DNA from: Geomonas subterranea
GTDB taxonomy: Bacteria > Desulfobacterota > Desulfuromonadia > Geobacterales > Geobacteraceae
Direction of reading: 5' to 3'
Assembly (NCBI RefSeq): GCF_019063845.1
Contig: NZ_CP077683.1
Coordinates: 930,001 to 994,000, forward strand
DNA length: 64,000 nt
The notes beneath the pieces are model-generated. The model made no database searches and was not told the DNA's origin. It saw only the letters and a list, made by a program, of their open reading frames with translations. Positions 44,134 to 52,103 of the stretch are shown piece after piece. The translations under genes and the position numbers were made by a program. Each line of letters starts with the position of its first letter. Positions within the stretch are counted from its first letter, which is position 1.

Positions 44134-45051
44134 ATGCAACGACCTGACATGTCCGTGGTTCTCGCCGGGATACAGATGCGCAACCCCGTCATGACCGCCT
44201 CCGGCACCTTCGGCTACGGCGCCGAGTTCGCCGACTACCTCGACCTGGAAAGCATCGGCGCCATGGTGACCAAGGGGCTCTCCCTGAAGCCCAAGGCCGG
44301 CAACCCGACGCCGCGCATCGTGGAGACCCCGGGGGGGATGCTGAACGCCATCGGCCTGCAGAACGTGGGGATCGACGCCTTCATCGAGCAGAAGCTTCCC
44401 TACCTGAAGAACGTGAACACCCCGGTGATCGCCAACCTCTACGGCAACACGCTCGAGGAGTACGGCGAGGTGGCGAGCCGGCTCGACGGCCTTGCCGGCG
44501 TGGCCGGCATCGAGGTCAACATCTCCTGCCCCAACGTGAAGCAGGGGGGGATCGTGTTCGGCACCGACCCCGGCGCAGCGCAGGAGGTGGTTTCCCTGGT
44601 GAAGAGGAACACCTCCAAGCCGCTCATCGTTAAGCTCTCCCCCAACGTCACCGACGTGGTGCTCATGGCCAAGGCCTGCGCCGATGCCGGTGCCGACGCG
44701 CTTTCGCTCATCAACACCCTGACCGGCATGGCCATCGACCTCGAGCGTCGCCGCCCGGTGCTGGCCAACGTCACCGGCGGCCTCTCCGGTCCCGCCATCA
44801 AGCCGGTGGCCCTCAGGATGGTCTGGCAGGTGGCCAAAGCGGTCAAGCTCCCGCTCATCGGCATCGGCGGCATCATGAACGGCCGCGACGCCCTGGAGTT
44901 CATCCTGGCCGGCGCCACCGCCATCCAGGTGGGGACCGCGAGCTTCCTCGATCCCTCCGCCGCGCAGAGGATCGCGCAGGAGATGGAACAGTACCTCTCA
45001 GAGCACGGCATTGAAAGTGTCCGCTCGCTGATCGGAGCCCTCGAGGTCTGA
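44134..45051 (+). CDS. pyrD: Dihydroorotate dehydrogenase B catalytic subunit
   Basis: Fourth step of pyrimidine synthesis. FMN barrel of 305 residues: [51 protein letters not shown] with the class 1B catalytic Cys, LSPNVTDV, and [32 protein letters not shown] six bases before the ATG at 44134 favours this start over the ATG at 44122, which overlaps pyrK. The stop shares a base with the next ATG. Confidence 0.95.
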   Translation: MQRPDMSVVLAGIQMRNPVMTASGTFGYGAEFADYLDLESIGAMVTKGLSLKPKAGNPTPRIVETPGGMLNAIGLQNVGIDAFIEQKLPYLKNVNTPVIANLYGNTLEEYGEVASRLDGLAGVAGIEVNISCPNVKQGGIVFGTDPGAAQEVVSLVKRNTSKPLIVKLSPNVTDVVLMAKACADAGADALSLINTLTGMAIDLERRRPVLANVTGGLSGPAIKPVALRMVWQVAKAVKLPLIGIGGIMNGRDALEFILAGATAIQVGTASFLDPSAAQRIAQEMEQYLSEHGIESVRSLIGALEV

Positions 45052-46082
45052 TGGAAGCCTGGGAGAGCAGCCTCAAGAAATGCATCACCAGCCCGGAGGA
45101 GCTTGCCGGGCTTTTTCATGCGCCGGGGGAGGAACTCGCAGAGGTGGCGCGCCGCTACCCGATGCGCATCACCCCGTACTACCTGGGACTTATCCGCGAG
45201 GCGGGGGACCCGATCTGGCGCCAGTGCGTCCCGGACCCGGCCGAACTGCACGACCTGGCCCAGTCCCCCGATCCCCTGGACGAGGAACGTCTCTCGCCGG
45301 TACCCGGCCTGATCCACCGCTACCCGGACCGGGTGGTGTTCCTGGTCTCCACCGCCTGTGCCGTCTACTGCCGCTTCTGCATGAGGAAAAGAGGGGTCGG
45401 GTGCCAGGGGATGAGCCCCGCGCCTGTGGACGAGGCCGTGGCCTACATCGCCTCCAAACCGCAGATCCGTGACGTCATCCTCTCCGGCGGCGACCCGCTG
45501 CTGCTCTCCGACGACCGCCTGGACCAGATCCTCACCGCCCTGCGCCGCATCCCGCACGTCGAGATCATCAGGATCGGCACCCGGGCCCCGGTGACCCTCC
45601 CGGAACGTGTGACGGCGAGGCTCGCGCGCATGCTGAAGCGCCACCAGCCGCTCTACGTGAACACCCACTTCAACCACCCGCGCGAGATAACTGGACCGTC
45701 GGCCCGGGCCTGTGCGCGCCTGGCCGATGCCGGCATTCAGCTGGGCAACCAGAGCGTGCTCCTCAAGGGGGTGAACGACGATCCCCGGGTGATGCGCGAA
45801 CTGATGCAGCGCCTTTTGGCCATCAGGGTGCGTCCCTACTACATCCACCAGATGGACCTGGTCCGTGGGACCGCGCATTTCCGGACCCGCGTCGCCGACG
45901 GCATCGGGGTCGTGTCCGCCCTGCGCGGCCACACCTCTGGGCTCGCCGTACCGCACTATGTGATCGATCTCCCCGGAGGGAAGGGGAAGGTGGAGGTCGC
46001 CTCGGCCCGGTTCAGCGCCGACGGGAGCCGCCTTTTGGTGCGCAACTACCTCGGCGAGGAGATCGAGTACCCGGAAACCTGA
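45051..46082 (+). CDS. KamA-family radical SAM protein (lysine 2,3-aminomutase-like)
   Basis: A 343-residue radical SAM enzyme. The cluster motif is CAVYCRFCMRKR (CxxxCxxC), followed by DVILSGGDPLLLSDDRL, IRIGTRAPVTLPERV, VNTHFNHPREI, GVNDDP and YYIHQMDLVRGTAHFR. These are features shared by lysine 2,3-aminomutase and EpmB. It is shorter than true KamA (about 415 residues) and close to EpmB, which makes beta-lysine for EF-P modification. No epmA or efp is in the window. It is translationally coupled to pyrD, an unusual neighbour. Substrate uncertain. Confidence 0.85.
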   Translation: MEAWESSLKKCITSPEELAGLFHAPGEELAEVARRYPMRITPYYLGLIREAGDPIWRQCVPDPAELHDLAQSPDPLDEERLSPVPGLIHRYPDRVVFLVSTACAVYCRFCMRKRGVGCQGMSPAPVDEAVAYIASKPQIRDVILSGGDPLLLSDDRLDQILTALRRIPHVEIIRIGTRAPVTLPERVTARLARMLKRHQPLYVNTHFNHPREITGPSARACARLADAGIQLGNQSVLLKGVNDDPRVMRELMQRLLAIRVRPYYIHQMDLVRGTAHFRTRVADGIGVVSALRGHTSGLAVPHYVIDLPGGKGKVEVASARFSADGSRLLVRNYLGEEIEYPET

Positions 46083-46112
46083 CCCTCTTGTCCCCACCTA
46101 CACCCGCCCCTG

Positions 46113-46143
46113 AGCCGGATCCTTCCCCGATCCGGCTTTTTTT
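46113..46143 (+). terminator. Terminator of the rimI-pyrKD-kamA-like operon
   Basis: AGCCGGATC (46113-46121) and GATCCGGCT (46129-46137) with a 7-base loop and T7. Confidence 0.92.
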
Positions 46144-46233
46144 GTGCCCCTCGCATTCCCACCCAAGCCGCGCGGTGATTACGCCGGCAATGCAGCCGGT
46201 TTCCCCGCTGCCGCACTTTTCTGGAAAGGAATC

Positions 46234-46263
46234 TTGCCTTGCCCGCGCGCGGCGTGCTATAAG
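46234..46263 (+). promoter_or_regulatory. Probable promoter of the LysR-family gene
   Basis: TTGCCT (46234-46239), an 18-base spacer and TATAAG (46258-46263). An AT-rich stretch (TTGATATTATTATATATA) follows before the ATG at 46305 and might contain a second start. Confidence 0.4.
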
Positions 46264-46304
46264 TGTATACCGGAATTGATATTATTATATATAGGTCGAG
46301 CTGA

Positions 46305-47213
46305 ATGCAAACCGAGTATCTTAAGACGCTGGTGGTGTTAGGGCAGGTGGGAAGTTTTTCCAAGGCGGCGACCGATCTCTCGATCACGCAGTCGGCTGTG
46401 TCGCAGCGCATCAAGTACCTGGAGGAGCATTACGGTTGCCAGCTGGTGGACCGTTCCGGGAAGCTGTTACTGTTGACCGAGGCTGGAACGCTGGTGGTGC
46501 AGCGTGCCGGGCAGATACTTCTTTTGGAGGCGCAGCTTGCCAACGACCTGAAGCACAGGGGAGAGAAGAGCCGTCTCTCCATCTGCTGTACACCGACCTT
46601 CGGCGTCGGATTCCTGCCCCATGTCCTGGAGAAATTCATGGCCCGCAAGGCCGACAACGTCGACCTCCGTTTCATGTTCCATTCGCTGGATCGGGCCGTG
46701 AAGGCGCTTCAGGAAAACGAATTCGACCTGGCCGTCATCGAACATTGCGAGGCGATGGACGTTCCCGGTTTTGAAATCGTGGAACTCCCGGGCGACCAGC
46801 TGATTTTCGTGAGCGCGCCTTCCCTGGGGCTCCCCCCCGGTGTGGTCGAGCTGGAGCGGCTTTTCCAGTACTGCCTGATCGCCCGCAAACCCGACTGCAC
46901 GTCGCGCCGGCTGCTGAACATGAACCTGTCGCGCTACGACCGCGGGATCGATGATTTCAAAGCGGTGGTCGTGGTAGACGATCTCCGCCTGGCGCTGGAA
47001 ACCGTGCATTCCGGTGGAGGGATAGCCTTCGTTTCACGCAGCATTGCGGCACGGGAGCTGGAGTCAGGGGAGCTGCTGCAGCACGACGTAGCCGGATTCG
47101 AACACTCGCGCCGGCGCAGCGTGGTGGTGAAGAGCGAGCGCAGGCATGACCCGGCCGTGGTGGAGTTTCTTGGCTGTATCGACGCCGGCTTTCCCCTTAG
47201 AGACTCGTGCTGA
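46305..47213 (+). CDS. LysR-family transcriptional regulator
   Basis: A 302-residue regulator. The N-terminal winged helix-turn-helix (YLKTLVVLGQVGSFSKAATDLSITQSAVSQRIKYLEEHYG) is classic LysR. A LysR substrate-binding domain follows (residues about 90-295). Its effector is unknown. LysR genes often lie beside their target, but neither neighbour is an obvious one: a KamA-like operon upstream ends in a terminator and a zinc-ribbon gene follows. The ribosome site is weak. Confidence 0.9.
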   Translation: MQTEYLKTLVVLGQVGSFSKAATDLSITQSAVSQRIKYLEEHYGCQLVDRSGKLLLLTEAGTLVVQRAGQILLLEAQLANDLKHRGEKSRLSICCTPTFGVGFLPHVLEKFMARKADNVDLRFMFHSLDRAVKALQENEFDLAVIEHCEAMDVPGFEIVELPGDQLIFVSAPSLGLPPGVVELERLFQYCLIARKPDCTSRRLLNMNLSRYDRGIDDFKAVVVVDDLRLALETVHSGGGIAFVSRSIAARELESGELLQHDVAGFEHSRRRSVVVKSERRHDPAVVEFLGCIDAGFPLRDSC

Positions 47214-47246
47214 CCCCTCGTTGAACGGCTGGTCCAAAGACAAAGC

Positions 47247-47299
47247 GGGCTTGGTCACCCTCGGAAAAGAGGGTGGTTCCAAGCCCTTTCTTGTTTTTA
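47247..47299 (+). terminator. Terminator after the LysR gene, nested in a longer inverted repeat
   Basis: GGGCTTGG...ACCCTC / GAGGGT...CCAAGCCC forms a two-part stem (47247-47286) followed by a T-rich tract (TTTCTTGTTTTT). It lies inside a perfect 12-base inverted repeat, GTTGAACGGCTG at 47220-47231 and CAGCCGTTCAAC at 47326-47337. Confidence 0.7.
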
Positions 47300-47350
47300 C
47301 GATATACTTTGGCCTGTTTTGGTTGCAGCCGTTCAACCAAAGGAGGCCTT

Positions 47351-47509
47351 ATGAGAAGGGTAAGTGTGGAAGAAGAAATCCTGAAGGACAGGCCGGTGGT
47401 GGTAAAAGATGCGACGGAGGTGTGTGCCATTTGCGGCTCCCCGCTGCAAAGGGACAAGGAGAGCGGTGAACTCCTCTGTCCGCTGTGCGACATCGAGGAC
47501 GTTCCGTGA
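47351..47509 (+). CDS. Zinc-ribbon mini-protein, unknown function
   Basis: A 52-residue protein with two CxxC pairs (CAICGSPL and CPLCDIED), a compact zinc ribbon, preceded by a charged helix (MRRVSVEEEILKDRPVV). AAAGGAGGCC just upstream gives a strong ribosome site and decides the ATG at 47351. No enzymatic motif. It sits 68 bases before the DksA/TraR-type gene, another zinc protein, and may share its transcript. An unassigned small protein. Confidence 0.75.
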   Translation: MRRVSVEEEILKDRPVVVKDATEVCAICGSPLQRDKESGELLCPLCDIEDVP

Positions 47510-47577
47510 TGCGGTTATTCCCCCCCACGCAGTAAGGCGCCGGAGCCCCCCGGGGGTGCCGGTTGTAGGAGGATGAA

Positions 47578-47970
47578 ATGGCGGAGAAATTGGAAGGCGA
47601 TCAGCTTGAATTCAGAAATCTGCTGGCCGAGTACAAGCGCCGGCTCTGGGCCGATCTGCGCGAAGAGCTATTTTCACAGACGGGGGAGGACCTGGCGACC
47701 CAGTACGACATTCCGCAGGACCCCGGCGAGAAGAGCATGCTCGACGCGCTCTCGGACGCCGGCCTCGCCGTCGCAGACCTCCGGCGGCAGCAGCTTACCG
47801 CGTTGGAGGAAGCGCAAAGCCGCGTGGAGTCGGGGACCTACGGCACGTGCGAGGGGTGCGGGGAGCCCATCGGATTGCCACGATTGAAATTGATGCCGTT
47901 CACCGCGTTGTGCGTGGAGTGCCAGAAGGAACAGGAAGGCCCATCGAGACCCCCGGGAAACAAGATTTAG
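47578..47970 (+). CDS. DksA/TraR-family zinc-finger protein
   Basis: A 130-residue protein with a long N-terminal coiled coil (about residues 5-80) and a C-terminal four-Cys finger: CEGCGEPIGLPRLKLMPFTALCVECQ. That is the DksA/TraR signature. DksA-like proteins enter the RNA polymerase secondary channel and adjust initiation with ppGpp. The coiled-coil tip Asp-Ala motif is represented by DALSDAG. A strong AGGAGG precedes the ATG. Whether it is the main DksA or a paralogue cannot be told. Confidence 0.9.
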   Translation: MAEKLEGDQLEFRNLLAEYKRRLWADLREELFSQTGEDLATQYDIPQDPGEKSMLDALSDAGLAVADLRRQQLTALEEAQSRVESGTYGTCEGCGEPIGLPRLKLMPFTALCVECQKEQEGPSRPPGNKI

Positions 47971-47974
47971 AGGC

Positions 47975-48094
47975 GGGGCTAGGGACTGGGGACTGGAAGC
48001 CAAAGAGTAAGGGAGAGAAACGTAGAGACGCAGGGGCTGGGAGCTTGGGATCGGGGGTGTTTTCACTAGCCCCTAGACCCCAGCCCCTAGCCCC
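47975..48094. repeat. Dispersed inverted repeat family E
   Basis: GGGGCTAGGGACTGGGGACT (from 47975) on the left and CCTAGACCCCAGCCCCTAGC (from 48072) on the right are imperfect inverted arms around a purine-rich centre. Non-coding gap between two converging genes. It may also end transcription in both directions. Confidence 0.6.
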
Positions 48095-48105
48095 TGTTTT
48101 TGTAC

Positions 48106-49194
48106 TTACAGCAGCGCGTCGATGGCGGAGAAGTCGACGTCCTTTTCGGCGTTGGCCATGATCCAGTTCAGCTTCTCCTGGTCTTCATAGGTGATCTTGG
48201 CCACGTCGTCGGAGAGCGCGGTGAAGACTTCGGCCGTGGTTTCCTCCACCCGGATGTACGGGATGTGCGAGTCGTGCAGTATCTGCTGGGTCACCTCGGA
48301 AACCGGCGCATGGCCGGAAATGACGAGGCCGGCGATCCTCTCCTTGTAGGCCGGGATGTGGTACAGCGACGAGAGCGTCACGATGAGTTCGTCCCTGGAG
48401 CTGGTGACGATCATCAGGGTCGAGTCGAGCAACCCGTCGACCACCCGCTGCGATGAGGCCGCGCCCAGCTGGATGTTGTGGATGATCCGGCTTTTCTGGT
48501 TCAGGTCCCCGTGTAACGGGAGATCGAAAAGCTTGGAGATGTGGCTCAGGGTCGGGTTGGCAAGGACCGGCGAGTAGTTGAAGCCGTCGATCACCTTGAT
48601 CTGCGGCTCGAAGGCGCGTTTCAGGTACTTGCTGGTGACCTCCTTCTTGCTGGGCATCATCTTGTTGACGATGATCCCCCTCACGTCCGCTCCTTCCCGC
48701 TCGTAAAGCGCCAGGTTCAGGTGCACCGCGTCGATCACCTTGCCGATGCCGCTTTCGCTCACGATCATGACCGGCGCTCCGATGAGCTTCGCCACCTTGG
48801 CGTTGGAGAGCCCGATCACGGCACCCACGCCCCCATGTCCCGCCCCCTCGATGATGAGAAAGTCGTATTTCTGCTCCAGTTCCCGCACCGCCGCGAGGAT
48901 GCAGTCCGTCAGGGAGAGGTCGTCGAGCTTGCCGGCCAGGTAGTCCTTGGTGAAATCCCGGTACAGCGCCACCGGCGACATGAGCGCGATGTCCTCTTCC
49001 AGACCGAAGGCCTTGGCCATCAATAACGCGTCCATATCCACCATGAAGTCGTCATAAAGGAGCACTTTCGGGCCGAACGGCTTCACGAAGCCGACCCTTT
49101 GGTACTTCCTCCTGGCCTGGTGCATGAGCGAAATGCTGATGGTCGTCTTGCCACAGTTTTGTCCGGTCGCCGCAACGAAGATCTTTTTCGCCAT
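48106..49194 (-). CDS. BioD-like P-loop ATPase with DRTGG domain
   Basis: A 362-residue cytoplasmic protein. The N-terminal half is a dethiobiotin-synthetase/CobB-type P-loop fold (FVAATGQNCGKTTISISLM, then FLIIEGAGHGGVGAVIGLSNAKVAKL). The C-terminal half looks like the DRTGG domain found in the N-terminal part of phosphotransacetylases (STLMIVTSSRDELIVTLSSL, IAGLVISGHAPVSEVTQQIL). It lacks a biotin context. Start 49194 has AGGGG seven bases upstream. A minus-strand TTGACG-17-GTAAAC promoter lies at 49226-49254. Function unknown; a metabolic sensor role is only a guess. Confidence 0.8.
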   Translation of the reverse strand: MAKKIFVAATGQNCGKTTISISLMHQARRKYQRVGFVKPFGPKVLLYDDFMVDMDALLMAKAFGLEEDIALMSPVALYRDFTKDYLAGKLDDLSLTDCILAAVRELEQKYDFLIIEGAGHGGVGAVIGLSNAKVAKLIGAPVMIVSESGIGKVIDAVHLNLALYEREGADVRGIIVNKMMPSKKEVTSKYLKRAFEPQIKVIDGFNYSPVLANPTLSHISKLFDLPLHGDLNQKSRIIHNIQLGAASSQRVVDGLLDSTLMIVTSSRDELIVTLSSLYHIPAYKERIAGLVISGHAPVSEVTQQILHDSHIPYIRVEETTAEVFTALSDDVAKITYEDQEKLNWIMANAEKDVDFSAIDALL

Positions 49195-49225
49195 GTGCAT
49201 GCCCCTGTTCGATTGAATGGCGTAT

Positions 49226-49254
49226 GTTTACACCATCACGGAGTATGCCGTCAA
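49226..49254 (-). promoter_or_regulatory. Promoter of the DRTGG ATPase gene
   Basis: Minus strand TTGACG (49254-49249), 17 bases, GTAAAC (49231-49226). It lies in the 85-base gap after the phosphatase gene. Confidence 0.5.
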
Positions 49255-49279
49255 GAAAAGTAATACGGCGGGGGGGCGG

Positions 49280-51193
49280 TCAGGGGATGAATTTGAGCAG
49301 GAGCATGGAGATGTCGTCTTCGAAGCTCGCGCTCCCCGCGAAGGCGCGCAGGGCGTCGAGCACGGCGTCGATGATGGCGGCCGAGGGTTTGCGGTGCTCG
49401 CGGGCCAGCACCCCCTTCAGCCGCTGCACGCCGAAGAGCTCCCCGGCGTGGTTCTGCGCCTCGGTGATGCCGTCGGTGTACAAAAGCAGCAGGTCCCCCT
49501 TTTCCACCTGCATGACCGGCTCGTCGAAGGCGACCCGGCGCTGCACCCCGAGGATGAGCCCTTCCGCGTCGAGCTGGAAGAAGCGCTCCTCGCCGGGGCG
49601 GTAGAGCAGGGGAGGGGGATGGCCGGCGTTGCTGTAGCTCAGCTTGCCGGAGGTCCTGTGGTAGCTCAGGTAGGACATGGTTATGAAGAGCTCGGCGCGG
49701 GAGAGGTCGTCGTGCAGGATCTCGTTGAGGGCCGCCACCACCTGGGCCGGGCCGTCCAGTGCCGGCATCTGGGCCCGAAGCACGCTGCGGGTCTCCACCA
49801 TGATGAGGGCAGCCCCCACGCTGTGACCCGAGACGTCGGCGATGACCAGGTCGAGCCTTTCGCCGTGGAGCAGTATGTCGTAGTAGTCGCCGCCGATGTG
49901 GCTGGCGGGGACGCAGCGGCCGGCGCAGTCTATCCCGGTCAGCAGCGGCGGCGCGGCGGGAAGGAGCGAGAGCTGGATCTGCCTGGCGATCTCCATCTCC
50001 TTGCGCATGCTGGTGTTCTGCAAGAGCGCCTGTTCGGCAAGCTTTCGCTCCGTGATGTCCTGCTTGATGCAGATGAAGTGCCTGATGCGGCCGTCCTGGT
50101 CCAGCACCGGCGTGATGGTCTGCTCCTCGGGGTACAACTCGCCGTTCTTCCTCCGGTTCACCAGCTCGCCGTGCCAGATTTTCCCTGCCATGATGGTCGA
50201 CCAGAGGTCCCGGTATAGTTCGGGGTCCTGCCGTTCGGACTTCAGGAAGCTCAAGTCCCGCCCCGCGGACTCCTCGAGCGTGTAACCGGTCATCCTCGTG
50301 AAGGCGTCGTTGACGGAGAGCACCACGCCGCTACTGTCGGTGATCACGATGGCATTGGCCGCCGCCTCCAGGGCCGCACTCTGGACCCGCAGCGACTCCT
50401 CCGCCTGCTTGCGCTCGGAGATGTCCGAGATGAGGCCGTCGTAGGCGACCAGGTCCCCCTGCTCGCTGTAGCGCGGCACGACGGTGTTGATGACCCAGCG
50501 CAGAGAGCCGTCCTTGTGCCGGATCCTGTGCTCGAGCGAGGGGATCTCGTTTCCGGCCCTGAGCTCCTCGGTGAGGCTCGTCACCGCGGCGCGGTCATCC
50601 TCGTGGATCATCTGATACCAGAGGAAGGGGTTTTGCTGGTACTCCTCGTCGCTGTAGCCGGTGACCGAGAGGCACCCCGGACCGTGCGAGGTCTTGACGA
50701 CCTCACCCTCCTTGATGGTGACCGTGTAGATGTAGTCGGTGACGGCCGCCACCAGCCTCTTGTAGCGCCGCTCGCTTCTCACCAGCGCCGATTCCGCCTC
50801 GCGCTTCTTGCGCCGCACCTGCGCTTCCTGCATCTCGCGCTCTATGGCCGGGATCAGCCGCGAGGTGTTCCCCTTGATCAGGTAGTCGTTGGCGCCTTCC
50901 TTCATGGCGCCCACCGCGGTGTCCTCGCCGATCTTGCCGGAAACGATGATGAAGGGGATGTCCAGCCCCGAATCGCGCAGGACCTGCAACGCCTCGAGCC
51001 CCGTGAAGCCGGGGAGGACGTAATCGGAAACCACCAGGTCCCAGTCCTCCTCCTCCAGCGCCTTGCGCATGGCCTCGGCCGTCTCGACCCGCCTGGAGAC
51101 CGGCGCGTAGTTGCCGCGTCGCAACTCGAAGATGAGGAGCAGGGCGTCGTCCTCGGAATCCTCAACAATCAGCACGCGGAGCGGTTTACCCAT
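49280..51193 (-). CDS. REC-PAS-PAS-PP2C phosphatase (RsbU/SpoIIE type)
   Basis: A 637-residue signalling phosphatase. Receiver residues 1-120 (VLIVEDSEDDA, DLVVSDYVLPGFTG), two PAS domains (one ending SDISERKQ, one VLSVNDAFTRMTGYTLEES...FICIKQDITERK), then a PP2C-type SpoIIE domain with IGGDYYDILLHGERLDLVIADVSGHSVGAAL and ending SFEDDISMLLLKF. Such proteins dephosphorylate anti-sigma-factor antagonists. No antagonist gene is nearby. The start at 51193 puts the receiver at the N-terminus, and the in-frame codon at 51217 lacks support. The receiver resembles that of the hybrid kinase at 32011. Confidence 0.92.
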   Translation of the reverse strand: MGKPLRVLIVEDSEDDALLLIFELRRGNYAPVSRRVETAEAMRKALEEEDWDLVVSDYVLPGFTGLEALQVLRDSGLDIPFIIVSGKIGEDTAVGAMKEGANDYLIKGNTSRLIPAIEREMQEAQVRRKKREAESALVRSERRYKRLVAAVTDYIYTVTIKEGEVVKTSHGPGCLSVTGYSDEEYQQNPFLWYQMIHEDDRAAVTSLTEELRAGNEIPSLEHRIRHKDGSLRWVINTVVPRYSEQGDLVAYDGLISDISERKQAEESLRVQSAALEAAANAIVITDSSGVVLSVNDAFTRMTGYTLEESAGRDLSFLKSERQDPELYRDLWSTIMAGKIWHGELVNRRKNGELYPEEQTITPVLDQDGRIRHFICIKQDITERKLAEQALLQNTSMRKEMEIARQIQLSLLPAAPPLLTGIDCAGRCVPASHIGGDYYDILLHGERLDLVIADVSGHSVGAALIMVETRSVLRAQMPALDGPAQVVAALNEILHDDLSRAELFITMSYLSYHRTSGKLSYSNAGHPPPLLYRPGEERFFQLDAEGLILGVQRRVAFDEPVMQVEKGDLLLLYTDGITEAQNHAGELFGVQRLKGVLAREHRKPSAAIIDAVLDALRAFAGSASFEDDISMLLLKFIP

Positions 51194-51320
51194 GAAAACA
51201 CCTTCTGTGGCAAGCACATGATACGCCGGGAGGGTGGCCGGCGCCCTTATGCCGGAAATGCCCTGTCAAGCTGGGTGTTTAGAGTATAGCACAGTTCGTT
51301 GGCCGGAAAGGGGCGGGGTG

Positions 51321-51899
51321 TTAATTAGATGGGGCGGGGACGTCGTGGACCGGCTCCAGGCTGAACTCCTTGAGCCAGTTCTCGAAGATGCGCACCTTCT
51401 CCTGTCCGAAGCGCAGCAGGTCGACTCTCACCTGGTCCGTGCTCTTCTCCAGGTCGAGTTGGCCCCCCTTCTTGGAGTAGAAGAGGTCTGCGAGGGCCAC
51501 GATCCGCTCGCAGTCGGTGACCGGCGACATCTCCCGCGGCGGCAGACGCAGTTTCTGCTCGGCGATGTCCCGGGCGCTGAGCCCCACGCCGATGTGGCGC
51601 TCGCAGACCAGGGCGTGGTGCGGCAGCCCCTCGGCGTCCAGTATCTGCCGTCCGATGACGCCATGGCAGATGTAGGGAGCCTTGCCGAAGCAGTTGAGCT
51701 TGGGAGCGTAGATGCGGGCGACGCCTATGTCGTGGAGCAGCGCCGCCTCCTCGATGAAGCGCAGTTCCTGCTCGTTTCTCCCGGCGCGCGCGGCGATCGC
51801 CAATGCCTTGTCGGCCACGTTGCGGCTGTGATGGTAGACGATCTCCAGCCCTTCGGGGTTGTCGTGGAAGTGTTTTTCAAGGAGTGCTCTGGGATTCAA
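51321..51899 (-). CDS. HD-domain phosphohydrolase
   Basis: A 192-residue protein with a single HD domain: early His in IVYHHSRNVADKAL, the metal-binding pair in EEAALLHDIGVARI, and later GHP-like residues in PHHALVCERHIGVGLS. These are the features of uncharacterised HD nucleotidases/phosphatases of the HDIG type. No HD-GYP extension. Located by itself between the PP2C phosphatase and a sigma-54 regulator. Substrate unknown. Confidence 0.85.
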   Translation of the reverse strand: MNPRALLEKHFHDNPEGLEIVYHHSRNVADKALAIAARAGRNEQELRFIEEAALLHDIGVARIYAPKLNCFGKAPYICHGVIGRQILDAEGLPHHALVCERHIGVGLSARDIAEQKLRLPPREMSPVTDCERIVALADLFYSKKGGQLDLEKSTDQVRVDLLRFGQEKVRIFENWLKEFSLEPVHDVPAPSN

Positions 51900-52103
51900 A
51901 ATTCGCCTCCGGATGGGGGGTGGTCGGGCTCAAGGGTATAGATTATGCCGATTTGCCCTCCGATTGCAACCCCGCAACTGCCAGGCGTCGAGGCCGCTTC
52001 CCCTGACTGCACGGGGAGGTGCATCAAGAAACAGTTGAATATCGGCACGTGACCGGATATGATGTGAATCCTTTAAATAGACCGTTCTATCCCGGGTGAC
52101 GAG

